A stretch of 64,000 nt of DNA, from assembly GCF_021458635.1 (NCBI RefSeq), contig NZ_JAIRDQ010000012.1, positions 124,001 to 188,000 of the forward strand, in the 5' to 3' direction. Both the position numbers and the translations under genes were made by a program. Below, piece by piece: positions 1 through 8,865 of this stretch (its first letter is position 1; every line of letters begins with the position of its first letter). The notes under the pieces are model-generated. The model saw nothing but the letters and a program-made list of their open reading frames with translations, made no database searches and was not told where the DNA came from. This DNA comes from Bradyrhizobium monzae (GTDB lineage: Bacteria > Pseudomonadota > Alphaproteobacteria > Rhizobiales > Xanthobacteraceae).

Positions 1-1548
1 GTCACGTTGGCGCGCAAAGCCGGGCTGAATCTTACTGTTGACCAACTCTATCGAACGCCGACAATCAGGGAATTGGCGGCAGATGGAGCGACGGTTGCAC
101 TCCATACCGCCGCTTCCGCGGACGGCTCGTTGCCGGTTACCCCGGCAATCGCATCTTGGAAGCCTCTTGTCGGCTTCGATGAGCACTACAACATAGGCGA
201 TCTGTTCTTCCTGCCCGGCGGGATCCTGGATATCCGGCTGCTGGAGCGCGCCGTTGCTCATGTCATGGATAGGCACGAAGGCCTTAGGCTCCGTGTCGCC
301 CGAACCGACGATGGTCTACGTCTGACGATCGCAGCTTCCGTGGCCGAACGCCTTGTGGAGGAGATCAATCTTGGCGGAATGACCAGCCTGCGGCAGCGTA
401 AGGCAATCGAGAGCATCTCAGCAAGACGTCAACATATGTTTCGTTTTGACGGCCAGACGCCTCTTGTTAATGTCACGGTGTTCCGCACATCGGAAAGCGG
501 CGATTACTATCTGCTGGTCCTGATGCATCATTTTGTAGCGGACGGGATAGGTTATCGACTGTTCCTCGAAGCATTGGATGCGGCCTACGACGCCCTTGGC
601 TCAGGCCACGCCGTGCGCGGCCCCGACAACATGCAAATACTCTCTTCATGGTTGAAGCGCCTTGAGCACTACGCGAACAGCGAGGCGCCAGCCGAACTCG
701 AATACTGGGAGAGGATCGACTACAACCAGTTCAATTTGCATATCAGCCCCACGTCGGCGGGTGGCGCGAGCTTTTCGCAAGTGACCGCGAGAGAGCTTCA
801 CTATGCACGCCTTGAAGGTCGCGCGGATGACGCGAATTGCCGAGTCCTTTGGGAAGATCAGGCCAAGCATCATCTGGAGATTGGCAAAGAAGCGACAGCT
901 GATCTGCTCAATATTGCAGCCAGATCGGCGCATTGTAAGGACATCGACGTAGTTCTTGCCGCCATATCCGGCGCCTGTGGACGTGTTTTCGGCAACTATT
1001 CGCTCTGGATTGATAGCCTTACCTCGACCCGAGGTCGACTGTTTGAAGATATTGATCCATCGCAGATCATTGGCCATATCAGCGAGCTCGTTCCGCTTTC
1101 CTTGAGTCTCGCCGGAACGGAGGCTCGTCCCGATCGTGTTCGTTCAATAAACCGCCAGCGCAATGCCCTGCCGCGCAGGGGAGTAGGGTTTCGGGTTTTG
1201 AAATTCGTAAACCGAGATCCAGCCGTGCAGAGCCGGATCGATCGTCTGCCCTTACCTAAAATCGGACTGAACTATCGAGCGGGTTTGCAGCGCCATTTTC
1301 CGCGCCGCCTCCTAGCCCAGGATCCGTCTCCAATCTGGATCGGCGAAGACATGGATGAAGCCGCCGCGAGTCACCTCCTCTGGTTCGACGTTGGATATCA
1401 AGCCGGCCGTCTACAGATCGAAACAAGGTATGATCCAACCCAGATCGGTTATGAGGTGACCCGTAATCTTTGCACGGTGTTGCAACAGGAGCTGTTGCTG
1501 ACGATCGCCGAATTCGGAAGAGCCGGCGACACTGTCATCCATGAATGA
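1..1548 (+). CDS. NRPS C-terminal part: carrier-protein end plus terminal condensation domain (5' truncated by window)
   Basis: The frame is open from base 1, so the gene starts upstream of the window. The first ~25 visible residues (LTVDQLYRTPTIRELA) look like helix 4 of a peptidyl-carrier domain. The rest, about 450 residues, is a condensation domain with the intact catalytic motif MHHFVADG at about bases 520-546. This domain catalyses peptide-bond or ester formation between carrier-bound substrates, or chain release when it is the last domain. No adenylation, carrier or thioesterase domain follows before the stop, so this is a terminal C domain. The stop overlaps the start of a MATE exporter by 8 bp, which suggests that the product is exported. 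The product cannot be predicted from this fragment. Confidence 0.85.
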   Translation, partial: VTLARKAGLNLTVDQLYRTPTIRELAADGATVALHTAASADGSLPVTPAIASWKPLVGFDEHYNIGDLFFLPGGILDIRLLERAVAHVMDRHEGLRLRVARTDDGLRLTIAASVAERLVEEINLGGMTSLRQRKAIESISARRQHMFRFDGQTPLVNVTVFRTSESGDYYLLVLMHHFVADGIGYRLFLEALDAAYDALGSGHAVRGPDNMQILSSWLKRLEHYANSEAPAELEYWERIDYNQFNLHISPTSAGGASFSQVTARELHYARLEGRADDANCRVLWEDQAKHHLEIGKEATADLLNIAARSAHCKDIDVVLAAISGACGRVFGNYSLWIDSLTSTRGRLFEDIDPSQIIGHISELVPLSLSLAGTEARPDRVRSINRQRNALPRRGVGFRVLKFVNRDPAVQSRIDRLPLPKIGLNYRAGLQRHFPRRLLAQDPSPIWIGEDMDEAAASHLLWFDVGYQAGRLQIETRYDPTQIGYEVTRNLCTVLQQELLLTIAEFGRAGDTVIHE

Positions 1549-2968
1549 GCCGGATGCGGAAGTGGCGGTCGAGTGCGATCGAGATGTGATGGCAAAGAAG
1601 AAGCAGAACATCGATCTATCGGATCCCAATCTGGCGAGCCTTATCCTGCGGCTCGCAATTCCGTCTATTGTTGGCCTATCGATCAACGCGGCACAGCAGG
1701 CCGTCAATGCGATCTTTGTTGGTGCACTTGGCGCGCAGGCGATCGCAGCTGTCAGCATGACCTTGCCGGTCGTGGTCCTGCTGACGGCAGTCGGTCAGGG
1801 AATCGGTGTTGGAACAGCCTCGTTCATATCTCGTCATCTCGGTGCTGGTGAGTACCTGGAGGCAAGTAGGGGCGCGAGTACTGCACTGGCCCTGGCCGCT
1901 CCGATTGGTATCATGTTTACGGTTCTCCTACTGCTCAACTTGCGACGGATCTTCGTAACGCTCGGGGCAACTCCAACCATCATGCCCGTGGCGCTCGACT
2001 ATGCGGCGACGCTATTGTTGGGGTACTCCCTGATGCTTCTAAACATCGTCAACGGCTTCATCGTGAGAGCCGAGGGCAACACACGTTTCAGCATGTGGAC
2101 GATGCTTACCGCCTTCATACTGAACGCGGTGCTCGATCCGGTCTTTATCTTCTTACTGGACCTCGGTGTGCGAGGCGCAGCCCTCGCAACGCTGGTATCC
2201 CAGATCGCTGCCATTAGCCTCTATATCGCGCATTTTTCGAAGCTGGGCGGGATAGTCCTCGTCAAGATATCTTACGTCTCATTGCGAGCAAGTCGCATCA
2301 GACAGCTTGCGTTCATAGGAGCGCCAGCCACCTTGACCGGCATTTTGTCTGCCATTGCCTCTATGCTCTTGTACGGAGCTGCTGCGCCGTTCGGGGACGA
2401 CTGCATTGCGGCCATGGGAATAGCCGTGCGATTGCTGACGATCGGCGCACTGCCTGTCACCGGCTTTTGTATGGGCTCTCAAGCTGTCTTGGGTTTCGGT
2501 TGGGGCGCACGCGATCTTCCCCGCGTATGGAAGGCCGCAAAGCTTATGCTGTCCATGACTGTCGCGCTTTCGGTTGCGTATTCTGCGGCCGTTGTGAGTT
2601 TTGCCCGACCTTTGGTCAAACTGTTCAGCGATAACGAGAACGTCACGGAAATTGCCGTCTTGACCTGTATCGTTTTCCATCTCTTTTTTTGGCTTTTTGG
2701 TATTGAGAGTTTCGTGACGACGATGCTTCAGTCGTTCGGGAGAGCACGCCTCAGTGTGATTGTGTCCTTGGCGAGGCACGGCTATTTCTTCATACCGGCC
2801 GTACTGTTGTTGCCAGTCATATCGGGTTTCAACGGACTGTTGGCCAGTCAAGCGATCGCTGAGCTGGGTGCTGGAATGATTGCACTGTTTGCCATGTTCC
2901 ACCAGTTTGCGGAGCTCAGACGAGCGCTCCGGCACGCAACTTCAAGACCGATCGAGATCGCGGATTGA
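1541..2968 (+). CDS. MATE-family multidrug/metabolite exporter
   Basis: This 475-residue inner-membrane protein has about 12 hydrophobic segments in the two-fold MatE arrangement. The first repeat begins around LILRLAIPSIVGLSINAAQQ and the second around LAFIGAPATLTGILSAIASM. MATE proteins export organic compounds by Na+ or H+ antiport. The ATG lies inside the end of the NRPS gene (8-bp overlap), so the two are probably translationally coupled and this may be the exporter for the NRPS product. An in-frame ATG at 1589 (MAKKKQN) is a possible alternative start that removes 16 residues. The length is normal for the family. Confidence 0.9.
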   Translation: MNEPDAEVAVECDRDVMAKKKQNIDLSDPNLASLILRLAIPSIVGLSINAAQQAVNAIFVGALGAQAIAAVSMTLPVVVLLTAVGQGIGVGTASFISRHLGAGEYLEASRGASTALALAAPIGIMFTVLLLLNLRRIFVTLGATPTIMPVALDYAATLLLGYSLMLLNIVNGFIVRAEGNTRFSMWTMLTAFILNAVLDPVFIFLLDLGVRGAALATLVSQIAAISLYIAHFSKLGGIVLVKISYVSLRASRIRQLAFIGAPATLTGILSAIASMLLYGAAAPFGDDCIAAMGIAVRLLTIGALPVTGFCMGSQAVLGFGWGARDLPRVWKAAKLMLSMTVALSVAYSAAVVSFARPLVKLFSDNENVTEIAVLTCIVFHLFFWLFGIESFVTTMLQSFGRARLSVIVSLARHGYFFIPAVLLLPVISGFNGLLASQAIAELGAGMIALFAMFHQFAELRRALRHATSRPIEIAD

Positions 2969-3524
2969 CCTGACCACGGACATCATCGCGGTCCGAAGCA
3001 TTGAGCCTACATAGCTGTGGAGGCATTGCGCTCCAGGAAGTGTCGCACGTAATATCAGAGGCCAGCAGAATCTGTGCTCGCTCGAGTTTTTGGGACGAAT
3101 GCTTGCCGCCGCTCAGCGGTGTCTTGAGTGCGGTGCGCTCGATATGGCTGAGGTCGGCGCCGAAGCTTGGACGAACGTGGCCTATCGCTCAAGGCGATAT
3201 TTCGCAAGAGCGAGATACTGAATTTCGGTACCCTGGACGTTGGCGTTGTCGGTGACATCGGTGTCCTGTTTGGTCCACCTTGACCGAATATTTGCCACCA
3301 TCACTGAAATTAGTCCATCGCAGGTGAGCGATGTCGATGCTCACGCGCTGCAACACCTCAAAAGGCCTGGCCTTTACCTTGAGCAAATCAATGCAAGCTT
3401 TCGGGCTTGAAAGGCCCGAAAACTTGCAGCTTTATTCTCTGTCCGCCCGACGCGAGCGGCAGGCTCCGCGATTTCGTCATGTATAGTCGCGGCTTCCGAA
3501 GCTTAGAGCGGTGAGCGAGCAGTT
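2969..3524. other. Intergenic region between convergent MATE and outer-membrane-protein genes
   Basis: I see no convincing gene. On the minus strand around 3280-3350 a short open stretch reads like protein (SIDIAHLRWTNFSDGGKYSV) but has no credible start or full-length partner; it may be a gene remnant. A hairpin lies at 3393-3427. Confidence 0.4.
3393..3427. terminator. Strong hairpin between convergent genes, possible bidirectional terminator
   Basis: The arms GCAAGCTTTCGGGC and GCCCGAAAACTTGC pair around a 7-nt loop. It sits between two convergent genes, but the T-tract that follows is weak and the MATE stop is about 420 bp away, so the terminator role is tentative. Confidence 0.4.
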
Positions 3525-5231
3525 TCAGTCAAACTTGTAAGAGGCCTGCAGGAACGTGCCCCATCGCTCCATGCGATAGTTCGCAGGAAGGACCCACAAG
3601 GCAACGGGAGAGCTGCCCTCACTTTGGGCTTGATTGGGGAGTATGTCGCTATGCTTTGCAGTCCACATGGCCCAATAACGGGCGCCGACGCCGACGCTGA
3701 AATTGTTGGTGAGGAAATATGAGAGGGTACCTTCGACCTGCACACCACCGCCACCGCTCCCGCGTTGATCGCTGAAGAACGTCAAATCCCGCAACAGATG
3801 GTTGTCACGGCCCTGGAAGTCTGTCCAGGGCAGGTAAGCAACATCGGCGGTCACGCGCCAGCGGTCGAGCAAGGTGGTCTCGGCGCTGAGGCCGATGCGC
3901 AGCGCATTCCAATCAGTGTCCTGGCTGCCCATGATCGTTTTACCGCCGACTACTTGACGGCATGGCGATCTAGACGAGGAGCCGATCTGCGCGCATCCTG
4001 TCGTGTCAGAGTTCTGGCCGTAGTAGGTCCAGCCCATAAACCCACCGACCTTGAAGGTGGTGCCGCGCAAGAAATCGTAGCCCGCGTCGGCCGTGTAGTA
4101 CATGAACCTTCCGTTCGTCTGGCCCGATGTCGTGTTGGAATATGCAATGAGATTGTCATGATAGTTCATGCCCCAATCTTCATCGTTCATATGTCCGTTG
4201 TTGAAGTGGCCGAGGCCGATATTGCCCTTCAGGAAGATCCCCCAGGGGCTGTCGACACGTTCGAACAACTCACCGGAGATCCCATCCAGTTTGTGGTAGG
4301 TGAGCCTTGATAGGAGATCGTCGCCCCCAGCGCCCCATTGAAACCTTCCTCGGCTCAGCCATAACCGTGTGCCGCTTTCCAGCGACCAACCCCGAGTGAA
4401 GGCAATCGGCGACGCCCTGACAGTCGGCGTTGCTCCGTATGGCGGCGTATCGAACCATCGCGGCGTCCTCGGATCGGCACCGAAATGATAGTTAAGAGCA
4501 ATTTTTCCGATATGATAGCTGCTGGACGGGTGGGTGATGTTGGCCGGGACCGTTGCCAGCGGAAACCGTGCGGTCGGAGGGGTTGCCACACTTGGTCCAC
4601 CAAACCACAGATACTCGTACTCAAGTCCAACGGACCATGCAGGCGTGATCGCCTGCTCGACGCCGGCGCCGATTGTGCCACCGACCCGACCATACTCGAA
4701 ATGAGTTGCATTCTGTGGCGCCCAGCTAAATTCGTGGTTGTTGACGACATCGCCCTGAGTGTGGTGCCAACCTACGCCTCCCTTGAGATACATCAGCGTA
4801 TGGCCCTGCGGGCCGAACGCATAACCCAGGCGACCGGTCCCGGTGATAAAGACGTTTGGACTCGCATTGCAGGTTGCGCTTACAACAGATCCGGAGGCGG
4901 CAAGACAGGTATTTGTACCGTCCGACGCAGCGCCACTGGCGTCCACTTCAACGCCAAAGACCCAGCGATCCTTCTGCCAATTGTAGCCGACCTGGCCTCC
5001 CAGCAGGAACACTGGGGTATCGACGACATCCCCATAGATTGACGGACCATACGGATCACTGAATGATGACCGGCCGTAGCCGCCACCAACGTGCGCGCCG
5101 AAATATCCTCCGGTCCAGCTCCACAGCACTGGTGGGACGTTTACTGCCGGCTTAAGATCTGCCGAATTGACCGCTCCGCCTGCGACGAGCGCTGCTGTTG
5201 CGGCACCCCAAGAAAGAACTCCAGATCGCAT
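3525..5231 (-). CDS. Outer-membrane protein with two beta-barrel-like halves
   Basis: This 568-residue protein has an N-terminal signal peptide (cleavage probably near AVNSADLKP). Residues ~35-255 resemble the Omp25/Omp31 surface-antigen barrels of rhizobia (WTGGYFGAHVGGGYG, VGYNWQKDRWVFGVEVDASG, then ending in IALNYHFG). The second half (~270-568) is another series of alternating amphipathic strands with glycine and aromatic residues (LSRLTYHKLDGISGELFERV, ending in ASYKFD), loosely reminiscent of omptin-like barrels. Most family members have a single barrel of ~220-300 residues, so this is a double-length or fused form. It is probably monocistronic. It is an outer-membrane protein of unknown substrate. 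Confidence 0.75.
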   Translation of the reverse strand: MRSGVLSWGAATAALVAGGAVNSADLKPAVNVPPVLWSWTGGYFGAHVGGGYGRSSFSDPYGPSIYGDVVDTPVFLLGGQVGYNWQKDRWVFGVEVDASGAASDGTNTCLAASGSVVSATCNASPNVFITGTGRLGYAFGPQGHTLMYLKGGVGWHHTQGDVVNNHEFSWAPQNATHFEYGRVGGTIGAGVEQAITPAWSVGLEYEYLWFGGPSVATPPTARFPLATVPANITHPSSSYHIGKIALNYHFGADPRTPRWFDTPPYGATPTVRASPIAFTRGWSLESGTRLWLSRGRFQWGAGGDDLLSRLTYHKLDGISGELFERVDSPWGIFLKGNIGLGHFNNGHMNDEDWGMNYHDNLIAYSNTTSGQTNGRFMYYTADAGYDFLRGTTFKVGGFMGWTYYGQNSDTTGCAQIGSSSRSPCRQVVGGKTIMGSQDTDWNALRIGLSAETTLLDRWRVTADVAYLPWTDFQGRDNHLLRDLTFFSDQRGSGGGGVQVEGTLSYFLTNNFSVGVGARYWAMWTAKHSDILPNQAQSEGSSPVALWVLPANYRMERWGTFLQASYKFD

Positions 5232-5597
5232 GTCACCTCACGAAACACAACGCGCGCGCCAGCTTGGAACGAGGCCCGAATGGCCGATGTTGTTGGCGCC
5301 GCTTCCACGCTGCTTGTGGTGTGCAGGATCGAGGCCAGCAGAGGCGATGCGCATCGCCTGCTGTTTTTCGTCGGCGATGTCGTCTTCTCCTCTCAAGGAT
5401 GGTGGATTCGAAACACAATGCGTCTGATGACGGACACAAAGCGCGCGCCGCATGCTCGTCGTTTCAGGATTGAATACGTCACCGCTCTCTTGCGAAATAG
5501 TTCGTCTCTTGCTTCAGAAAGCTTGCAATTATTGTTCTTTGAGCTGGACAAGAACCCTCAGCGGTCAAGGCGGCCAGTGAGAACTTACGTTCGAGGA
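5232..5597. other. Intergenic region upstream of the outer-membrane-protein gene
   Basis: No gene is supported. On the minus strand at 5337-5322 there is a partial -24/-12-like element (TGGC and TGCA at correct spacing, but the flanking bases are poor and no NifA site is found). This is too weak to call a promoter. Confidence 0.3.
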
Positions 5598-6551
5598 TCA
5601 CGCATCTCGAATGATTAAGCGCTTCGGGGGCGTAAAGTATCGATACTTGCCGGCGAGCGTTCCGTTAACGAACTGAAGGCCGTGATCGCCATAAATCATA
5701 TCCTCTCGCATGTAGCCGTCGGCTATGGCTCCTTGATTGTTGCCTCCAACTGTCTTCTGAGTGATTGTCATTACTTGCTTGCCCGCCGGAGGACCGAACA
5801 TTTCAATTGCGGCAGCGGATTGTGTGCCAAGTTTCAAGGCATCAAATTGTTTGGCCGGAATTACTCCGGCGGCCTTGATGGGCTCGGCTCTCATTCGCGA
5901 GAGAGTTTCAGATCCAATTTGCTTACGAGCCACAACCTTCTCGATGCAGTGAGAATGAATTGGAACGCCGGGGTGCGAGTCCCATTTAATGTAATGATCG
6001 GACCGTAAGATCTCCCAGCCGGCTTGGGCATAGATTGCCTCAAGCTCTCCACGCGAGAACGATTTCTTGTGACCGCATGCCAAACTCTCCTCAGGGATAG
6101 GATGGTCTGCTTGATCGAGCGTGTTGGTGAAGCAGTGAAACCCTCCAGGCCGTGTCCGATCCATTAAGACCGTCACGAGCGGTTTCCAGACGGCCCGTTC
6201 GGTGAAATGCAACACGCAGTGCGCTATAAAGACGTCGAGGTAAGCGGGCGCCTGGAATGTTTCAACGGGAGCGACACCACTCGTTATATTCACGCCAAGA
6301 GCGTCTGCGAGCCGATTGAGTTTGGAGATAGCGGTTTCAGATATATCGCTTGCGATGACCTGATGACCAAGCTGGGCCAAATAGAGGACGTTGCGCCCCT
6401 CGCCGCAACCCAGCTCGACAATCACACTCTTGGCGCGCAGAGCCGGGGTTATCTCGAAGATTTCGGGACTCGGACCACCCATACACGACACGTCGTGGTC
6501 GGCGTAGCCCGAGTCCCACCAGAAGTGTGAATCCTTCGCCATCTTTTGCAT
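5598..6551 (-). CDS. Class I SAM-dependent methyltransferase
   Basis: This 317-residue protein carries Rossmann motif I (VIVELGCGEGRN, residues 43-54), the acidic residue after beta-2 (VIASDIS) and a TehB/UbiE-like core to about residue 215. About 100 C-terminal residues (from EKVVARKQIG) have no domain I recognise and may bind the substrate. It probably methylates a small molecule or peptide in the cytoplasm. It starts 8 bp after the stop of the radical SAM gene on the same strand, so the two are co-transcribed and should act on the same substrate. An alternative start three codons in (MAKDSHF) is equally possible. Confidence 0.8.
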   Translation of the reverse strand: MQKMAKDSHFWWDSGYADHDVSCMGGPSPEIFEITPALRAKSVIVELGCGEGRNVLYLAQLGHQVIASDISETAISKLNRLADALGVNITSGVAPVETFQAPAYLDVFIAHCVLHFTERAVWKPLVTVLMDRTRPGGFHCFTNTLDQADHPIPEESLACGHKKSFSRGELEAIYAQAGWEILRSDHYIKWDSHPGVPIHSHCIEKVVARKQIGSETLSRMRAEPIKAAGVIPAKQFDALKLGTQSAAAIEMFGPPAGKQVMTITQKTVGGNNQGAIADGYMREDMIYGDHGLQFVNGTLAGKYRYFTPPKRLIIRDA

Positions 6552-6559
6552 GCCGGACC

Positions 6560-7912
6560 TTACGCTGCCTGATATTGCTCCTCGAGGGCTGCCATCCTGG
6601 CGGAGTAAAACATCCGAGCTATGATGCTGGAGTACTTAAACCCCGTTCGAGTCAAGTGATAAGCGTCCCCATCTGCCAAATTCACGAGTTGCAAAGATTC
6701 AAGCGCCTCGAGTTCTTCGCCAAAATCAGCGGCGAGCGCTCGTCCGAATAAAGCAGCGTAATTACTTCTGCTCAAGGCTGACAACGTGAGGCCAAGTAGG
6801 ACGTAACGACGCCGAAGATCTTCCTGCGTCAGCCTGATTCCGTGCGATGCTATCGCGTCGGGATCGAAGGGGCGAGCCGAGAAGGCGTTGATGATGGGCG
6901 AAGCCGCACTCGAGGCTACGGCGTAGTCCGTGCTAAAATGATATTGGCCAAAATAGCTTCTGGCGCCGGCCCCCACTCCTAGCAGGGGCGTTCCCTTGAA
7001 ATCCGACACTTCCTGCTGGTAGGCATGATCGCCAGAGATCCTGGTGAAGCGTGTGAAGGATTCCTGGCGGTAACCTTTGGACGCCATCAGTGCAACGTTC
7101 TGATCGTAGACCTCATATTTTTCCGCCTCAGAGAGGAATAGTTCAGGATTGTGCGCCTTCGAGGTAGTGATGCTCGTCATCGGACGAACAACAACGGGAT
7201 AAAGAGAAAGTGTCTGCGGCTCATACTCGAGCACCCGGCCAAGCGAAGAGATCAAAGAGTCACGGGTTTGACCACGCAAGCCGTAGATCAGATCAAGATT
7301 GACGTGAGAAAAACGCGTGATGAGGGCGTTGATTGCCGCTTTTGCGGTCTGGAGCGAATATGGCCGGCCAGAGTGCGCAAGCTCGCCGGGTTCCATGCTT
7401 TGGATACCCATGCTCATTCTGTCGACGCCAAGTGCCTTCAAGCAATCCAGGAGGTTGTTGTCCAAGGAGTCTGGCGTGCTCTCGACCGTCGTCTCACATC
7501 GCGAGCTTCGTTTTGGAAATGCTGCATCGAGGGCGGCGAAAAGCTCACCGAATTGATGCTGCGTCAGAAGCGTTGGAGTGCCGCCGCCGAAATAGATACT
7601 CACAACCTCCCGATCTCCGAAGTATTCTCCATATCGAGCGATGTGCTCCACCAGTCGAGCAACGTAAGACTCCCCGGTCTCCCCTCTATGGCGCGTTGTA
7701 AGAAAGAGCGTGCAGTAGGTGCAGCGATAGCGACAGAACGGAATGTGGATATAGATGTTGATTTGCTTTGAGCGATTGGCCTGCTCAACGACATCGGTTA
7801 TGCGGAGTGGCTGCGAAAAAGCCCGATATGCTCGCTTCGAAGGATAGCCGTAGACATAAGTTGGCAGCTCCTTGTTCGCTATGTTTGTCCGAAGGAAGTC
7901 CAGACGATCCAT
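6560..7912 (-). CDS. HemN/HemW-like radical SAM protein
   Basis: This 450-residue protein has the radical SAM motif CRYRCTYC (Cys60, Cys64, Cys67), the HemN-type lead-in INIYIHIPFC, the SAM-binding segment YFGGGTPTLL and a HemN_C-like C-terminal winged-helix region. The architecture is that of anaerobic coproporphyrinogen oxidase relatives, which include true HemN, heme chaperone HemW, heme-degrading ChuW-type methyltransferases and peptide- or lipid-modifying enzymes. No other heme gene is nearby. The close methyltransferase and the short upstream ORF at 8158-8238 favour a modification role, but this is inference. Confidence 0.8.
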   Translation of the reverse strand: MDRLDFLRTNIANKELPTYVYGYPSKRAYRAFSQPLRITDVVEQANRSKQINIYIHIPFCRYRCTYCTLFLTTRHRGETGESYVARLVEHIARYGEYFGDREVVSIYFGGGTPTLLTQHQFGELFAALDAAFPKRSSRCETTVESTPDSLDNNLLDCLKALGVDRMSMGIQSMEPGELAHSGRPYSLQTAKAAINALITRFSHVNLDLIYGLRGQTRDSLISSLGRVLEYEPQTLSLYPVVVRPMTSITTSKAHNPELFLSEAEKYEVYDQNVALMASKGYRQESFTRFTRISGDHAYQQEVSDFKGTPLLGVGAGARSYFGQYHFSTDYAVASSAASPIINAFSARPFDPDAIASHGIRLTQEDLRRRYVLLGLTLSALSRSNYAALFGRALAADFGEELEALESLQLVNLADGDAYHLTRTGFKYSSIIARMFYSARMAALEEQYQAA

Positions 7913-8157
7913 GACTTAACCTGTTGATTGCCAACGCAGATGAATGCCTGAACGCCGTCTTCTCGAAGGCCACAAGTCAAATACTGATGACAATCAGCAG
8001 TCGCCTTGGAAGGTGCTAATCCGCATTCAGGATGGCGCTTGCGGCACTTATGTTCTTCAGATCCAATCGTGCGGCTTATGTGCAAGGGACCAAACGTCCG
8101 CATATATGGCTACAGCGGCTGCTACACCACCATTCCGCCAACTGCTCCCACAAACGG

Positions 8158-8238
8158 TCAAGACCACCTTCCGAAGTTGCGGTCGCCGTTTTCCGGAGTT
8201 AGTTCGGTCCCACCATAGGGGGACATATCGGTCTTCAT
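8158..8238 (-). CDS. Possible short peptide gene upstream of the radical SAM gene
   Basis: This 26-codon ORF starts with ATG behind an excellent Shine-Dalgarno (GAGAAGGAGCCAACA before the ATG). The peptide begins MKTDMSPYGG and ends NFGRWS and is rich in Gly, Asn and Asp, with three aromatic residues (Tyr, Phe, Trp) near the C-terminal half. It is on the same strand as, and 245 bp upstream of, the radical SAM gene. Size, position and ribosome-binding site fit a precursor of a ribosomally made, modified peptide. I know of no family match, and a leader peptide or chance ORF remains possible. Confidence 0.4.
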   Translation of the reverse strand: MKTDMSPYGGTELTPENGDRNFGRWS

Positions 8239-8684
8239 TGTTGGCTCCTTCTCAAATGCGAAGATCAGTAAGTGAGGCCGGTTGGCAGCTCCTGCCGCCG
8301 CGCAATGAGAGAAACTCAAGAGTCGTGCCAACTCCGCAACACGGGCCTCCAAAAAAAGTCGTTCTGTATTGTGTTCAGGACAGTAGCTGGTCGACGCGAT
8401 TCGGCCGTCGCCTCAGGTTAAGCGGTCGTCTTTGTTAATCGCTCTTAAGGACGGCAGTCGATCCCGCGCCCCGCCTAGGGGCGGCGCGATGCTGACGCTC
8501 ATGCGGCTGTTTTGCTGGATGAGAAGCTGAGGCGTCCGTTTTGTCCATTTACATTCGAGCTTTATCGGGCGACCTCGATCCGAACGAATCGAGTCTGCAA
8601 TCGCGAATCCGGTGCTGTCCTGGTGGGCGGCGCACGTGTCTGTCCTCACGACCAGCAAACGCAGGCTTTGTTAATGCCCGATGT

Positions 8685-8700
8685 TGTCGGGTTTGTAACA
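8685..8700 (+). promoter_or_regulatory. NifA-type upstream activator sequence (TGT-N10-ACA)
   Basis: The sequence TGTCGGGTTTGTAACA matches the NifA consensus TGT-N10-ACA exactly. It lies about 100 bp upstream of the -24 element at 8801, the normal distance for a NifA site acting on a sigma54 promoter by DNA looping. Confidence 0.65.
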
Positions 8701-8800
8701 ACGGTCTGCGGCTAGGTCGGGATTACAACAATCTTCGGATAGGCCGCTCGCGCGCACTATCTGCTTTCAATCGCACGGATTTGTTTCTCTGTCGCAGTCT

Positions 8801-8816
8801 TGGCACGATCATTGCC
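8801..8816 (+). promoter_or_regulatory. Sigma54 (RpoN) -24/-12 promoter of the carbamoyltransferase operon
   Basis: TGGCACGATCATTGCC matches the consensus TGGCAC-N5-TTGC in full, with GG and GC at the correct spacing. The transcript would begin near 8827, about 40 bp before the ATG at 8866. With the NifA-like site at 8685 it predicts expression under nitrogen-fixing, low-oxygen conditions. Confidence 0.75.
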
Positions 8817-8865
8817 AAACCTGGGCCGAGCGCCGTCAACGCCAACAGGGAACTCCGAGGGGAGC

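Larger units (their letters stand above)
7913..8865. other. Divergent regulatory region between radical SAM locus and carbamoyltransferase operon
   Basis: This 950-bp stretch holds the 26-codon ORF at 8158-8238, a NifA-like site at 8685 and a -24/-12 promoter at 8801. On the minus strand at 8330-8315 there is a TGGCAC-N5-TTGA sequence, a near-match to a sigma54 promoter that lacks the -12 C; it could serve the radical SAM locus. No longer gene is supported. Confidence 0.5.

Noticed and set aside
5322..5337. Sigma54-like element upstream of the outer-membrane-protein gene
   Set aside because: Only TGGC and TGCA match, flanking bases are poor, and no TGT-N10-ACA site is found upstream.
7879..8103. 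Cys-containing 74-codon minus-strand frame upstream of the radical SAM gene
   Set aside because: It overlaps the radical SAM start in another frame and has no ribosome-binding site; the cysteine spacing is not a known motif.
8315..8330. Minus-strand TGGCAC-N5-TTGA before the 26-codon ORF as a sigma54 promoter
   Set aside because: The nearly invariant C of the -12 GC is A. It is kept only as a remark, not as a called promoter.
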